In this document: in pieces, positions 62,629-64,000 of the stretch
Layout: each line of letters opens with the position of its first letter
Position numbering within the stretch: position 1 is the first letter of the stretch
Origin: Hellea balneolensis DSM 19091
GTDB lineage: Bacteria; Pseudomonadota; Alphaproteobacteria; Caulobacterales; Maricaulaceae
Direction: 5' to 3'
Assembly: GCF_000428525.1 (NCBI RefSeq)
Contig: NZ_AUAC01000002.1
Coordinates: 1,116,001-1,180,000 of the forward strand
Length of the DNA stretch: 64,000 nt
Program-made: the position numbers and the translations under genes
Notes under the pieces: model-generated
Databases searched by the model: none
The model's input: the letters and a program-made list of their open reading frames with translations, nothing else
Told to the model about the DNA's origin: nothing

Positions 62629-63918
62629 TTAGCGTCTTTGTTCCAAGCGGTTGCGCAGCCATATGGCAAAGCCGTTCATCGTAATCAGAACAACAAGCAA
62701 TACGATAATAGCGGCTGATGTCCGTTCTGCCCAAGCCCGTTCCGCACTGTCTGACCAGAGGAAGATTTGAACGGGAAGCGCCGTGGCCGGCTCTGTGATT
62801 GAGTTCGGCACCTCAGTCACAAAGGCGACCATACCAATCATCAACAGCGGCGCGGTTTCGCCCAAGGCTTGTGCCATACCAATAATTGAGCCCGTTAAAA
62901 TGCCGGGTCCCGCGAGTGGAAGCTTTTGCTGGAACACCGCTTGAGTATGTGATGCGCCAAGACTGAGCGCGCCATCAACAATTGAGGGGCTAACGCCTTG
63001 TAAAGCTGACCGCGTTGCAATCGTAATGGTCGGAAAAACACGCAAAGCTAACACCATACCGCCCACTAAAGGAATTGAGCGCGGCATACCCATAAAATTC
63101 AAAAACACAGCCAGACCTAACAAACCGAAAACAATAGAGGGCACGGCCGCTAGATTATTGATGTTGATCTCAATGAAATCCGTAAATTTATTCTTCGGCG
63201 CAAATTCATCCAGATAAATCGCCGCGCCCACACCAATCGGGAACGCCAGAACAAAAGCGACGACTAAGATCATCACAGAGCCGATCACTGCACTCGCGAT
63301 ACCCGCGAGTTCAGGATCCCGGCTGTCAGGATTCATAAAGAGGATGCGGTTAAATTTCTTCTTAATGACGCCCCGCTCTTTAAGCGTGTCGGCCCAAGCA
63401 ATTTGTTGGTCGGAGACCTTACGGCGGCTCTCATCTGTATCGCGTTTGATGTAGCCCTTGAGTAATTGGTCAATTTGGTCAGAAGCCGGAACTGTAACGT
63501 TAATGGTCTGCCCAATAAGCTCGGGGTTGTTATACACCATCTGCCGTAATTTATTCGTCGCGCCGGAGGCCGAAGTAAGACCAAATAATTCCTGTTTGGC
63601 TTTGCGGTCCGTAACCTCTGGAAAAAGCTCATACATGGTTGTTTGCACTATCCGGCGATAATTTGCGCCTCGCAGCTTTTCAGGATCGCGAGTGCCGTCA
63701 GGCGCAAGCACAGATTCGCTGAGCTCAAATTCAAGGGTCATAAAATTCTGCTGAAATGCCGTATAGCCGGTGCCAACGATACTGATTAAAAGCCATGCCA
63801 AGGCAGCAAGCGCAAAGCCAATTGCGGCGCGCCCCCAGATACGGAACCGCCATTCTTTGCCGCGGCGTTTCTTAAGGCGTTTCAGAGCGGCTTCGGAGGT
63901 AAAGCTTGTATCAGTCAT
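62629..63918 (-). CDS. pstA: Phosphate ABC transporter permease
   Basis: A 429-residue permease with a long N-terminal region before the ABC domain, typical of alphaproteobacterial PstA with a DUF3333-like segment. The permease core carries [16 protein letters not shown] and the EAA-type loop [19 protein letters not shown]. It starts directly after the pstC stop. Confidence 0.92.
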   Translation of the reverse strand: MTDTSFTSEAALKRLKKRRGKEWRFRIWGRAAIGFALAALAWLLISIVGTGYTAFQQNFMTLEFELSESVLAPDGTRDPEKLRGANYRRIVQTTMYELFPEVTDRKAKQELFGLTSASGATNKLRQMVYNNPELIGQTINVTVPASDQIDQLLKGYIKRDTDESRRKVSDQQIAWADTLKERGVIKKKFNRILFMNPDSRDPELAGIASAVIGSVMILVVAFVLAFPIGVGAAIYLDEFAPKNKFTDFIEININNLAAVPSIVFGLLGLAVFLNFMGMPRSIPLVGGMVLALRVFPTITIATRSALQGVSPSIVDGALSLGASHTQAVFQQKLPLAGPGILTGSIIGMAQALGETAPLLMIGMVAFVTEVPNSITEPATALPVQIFLWSDSAERAWAERTSAAIIVLLVVLITMNGFAIWLRNRLEQRR

Positions 63919-64000
63919 TTAATATTTCGCCCTATAGCGCCGCACAACAGTCAGCGCGACAACATTTAAAATCAGCGTAATAACAAAAAGCACTAAGCCC
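63919..64000 (-). CDS. pstC: Phosphate ABC transporter permease, 3' end (partial)
   Basis: The reverse strand stays open from 64000 to the stop at 63919-63921 and encodes a hydrophobic helix then a basic tail, LVLFVITLILNVVALTVV and RRYRAKY. This is the usual C-terminus of PstC, expected immediately ahead of pstA. The stop abuts the pstA start. The rest lies beyond the window. Confidence 0.85.
   Translation of the reverse strand, partial: GLVLFVITLILNVVALTVVRRYRAKY

Overview
The window looks like the chromosome of an alphaproteobacterium, probably a marine, stalk-forming-type lineage (Caulobacterales/Maricaulales-like). This is inferred from gene content, not from a database match. Supporting markers are an ATP12-family F1-ATPase chaperone, a compact petABC (bc1) operon, a zf-CHCC zinc-finger protein, a ScfR/RamB-type regulator beside the glyoxylate shunt genes, a DUF3333-type long PstA, an oxygen-dependent HemF, and CtrA-like TTAA-N7-TTAA and DnaA-box-like sites. 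Base composition is intermediate. Most of the window is ordinary, densely packed core chromosome with many 1-4 nt gene overlaps.

Layout. 1-710: the N-terminal part of a tyrosine-recombinase-like integrase runs off the left edge next to an intact tRNA-Leu(GAG), so the window starts at the end of an integrated element. 794-2658: lipB and two DUF805 membrane proteins. 2724-8774: a six-gene, translationally coupled minus-strand run (crcB, rluC-like, TPR/2OG-oxygenase, ATP12, OsmC, Kef-type antiporter). 8848-11853: DUF1223, PAP2 and AI-2E-family membrane proteins. 11954-16550: a plus-strand run of HerA-like ATPase, gluQ, TRIC channel, Rieske oxygenase and an unknown membrane protein. 16642-20352: mtnP and the petABC operon. 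20505-25727: trmL, a DUF559 nuclease, an inverted pair of palindromic repeat units, hemF, a TPR protein, and fabA-fabB-fabI. 25724-31154: an HD protein, an M28 peptidase, small membrane and ribbon-helix-helix proteins, a stand-alone RibD deaminase domain, gpmA, and a pair of AT-rich unknown genes. 31170-38983: polA, a TonB-like protein, zf-CHCC, a LuxR-type regulator with a secreted alpha/beta hydrolase, and the ScfR-like regulator. 39124-42418: aceB-aceA with a double hairpin. 42497-50196: a GT-B-like transferase, gloB, a giant coiled-coil/peptidoglycan-binding/TonB protein, a GIN-domain protein, DoxX and prfA. 50214-54778: TonB-dependent receptor, GH42 beta-galactosidase and TetR regulator. 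54886-58377: a large MscS-family channel. 58454-61831: rfbCBD and an ABC ATPase. 61835-64000: pstB, pstA and the end of pstC.

Functional themes are carbon entry (acetate/fatty acids through aceBA, galactosides through TBDR/GH42), unsaturated fatty acid synthesis (fabABI), respiration (petABC, ATP12), envelope energetics (two TonB-like proteins, one TonB-dependent receptor) and phosphate uptake (pst). No CRISPR array, rRNA, insertion sequence or complete defence system is visible. The least explained items are the 1008-residue coiled-coil TonB-like protein, the truncated integrase at the left edge, the TPR/2OG-oxygenase inside a housekeeping operon, the DUF559 gene beside paired palindromic repeats, and the orphan RibD deaminase domain.
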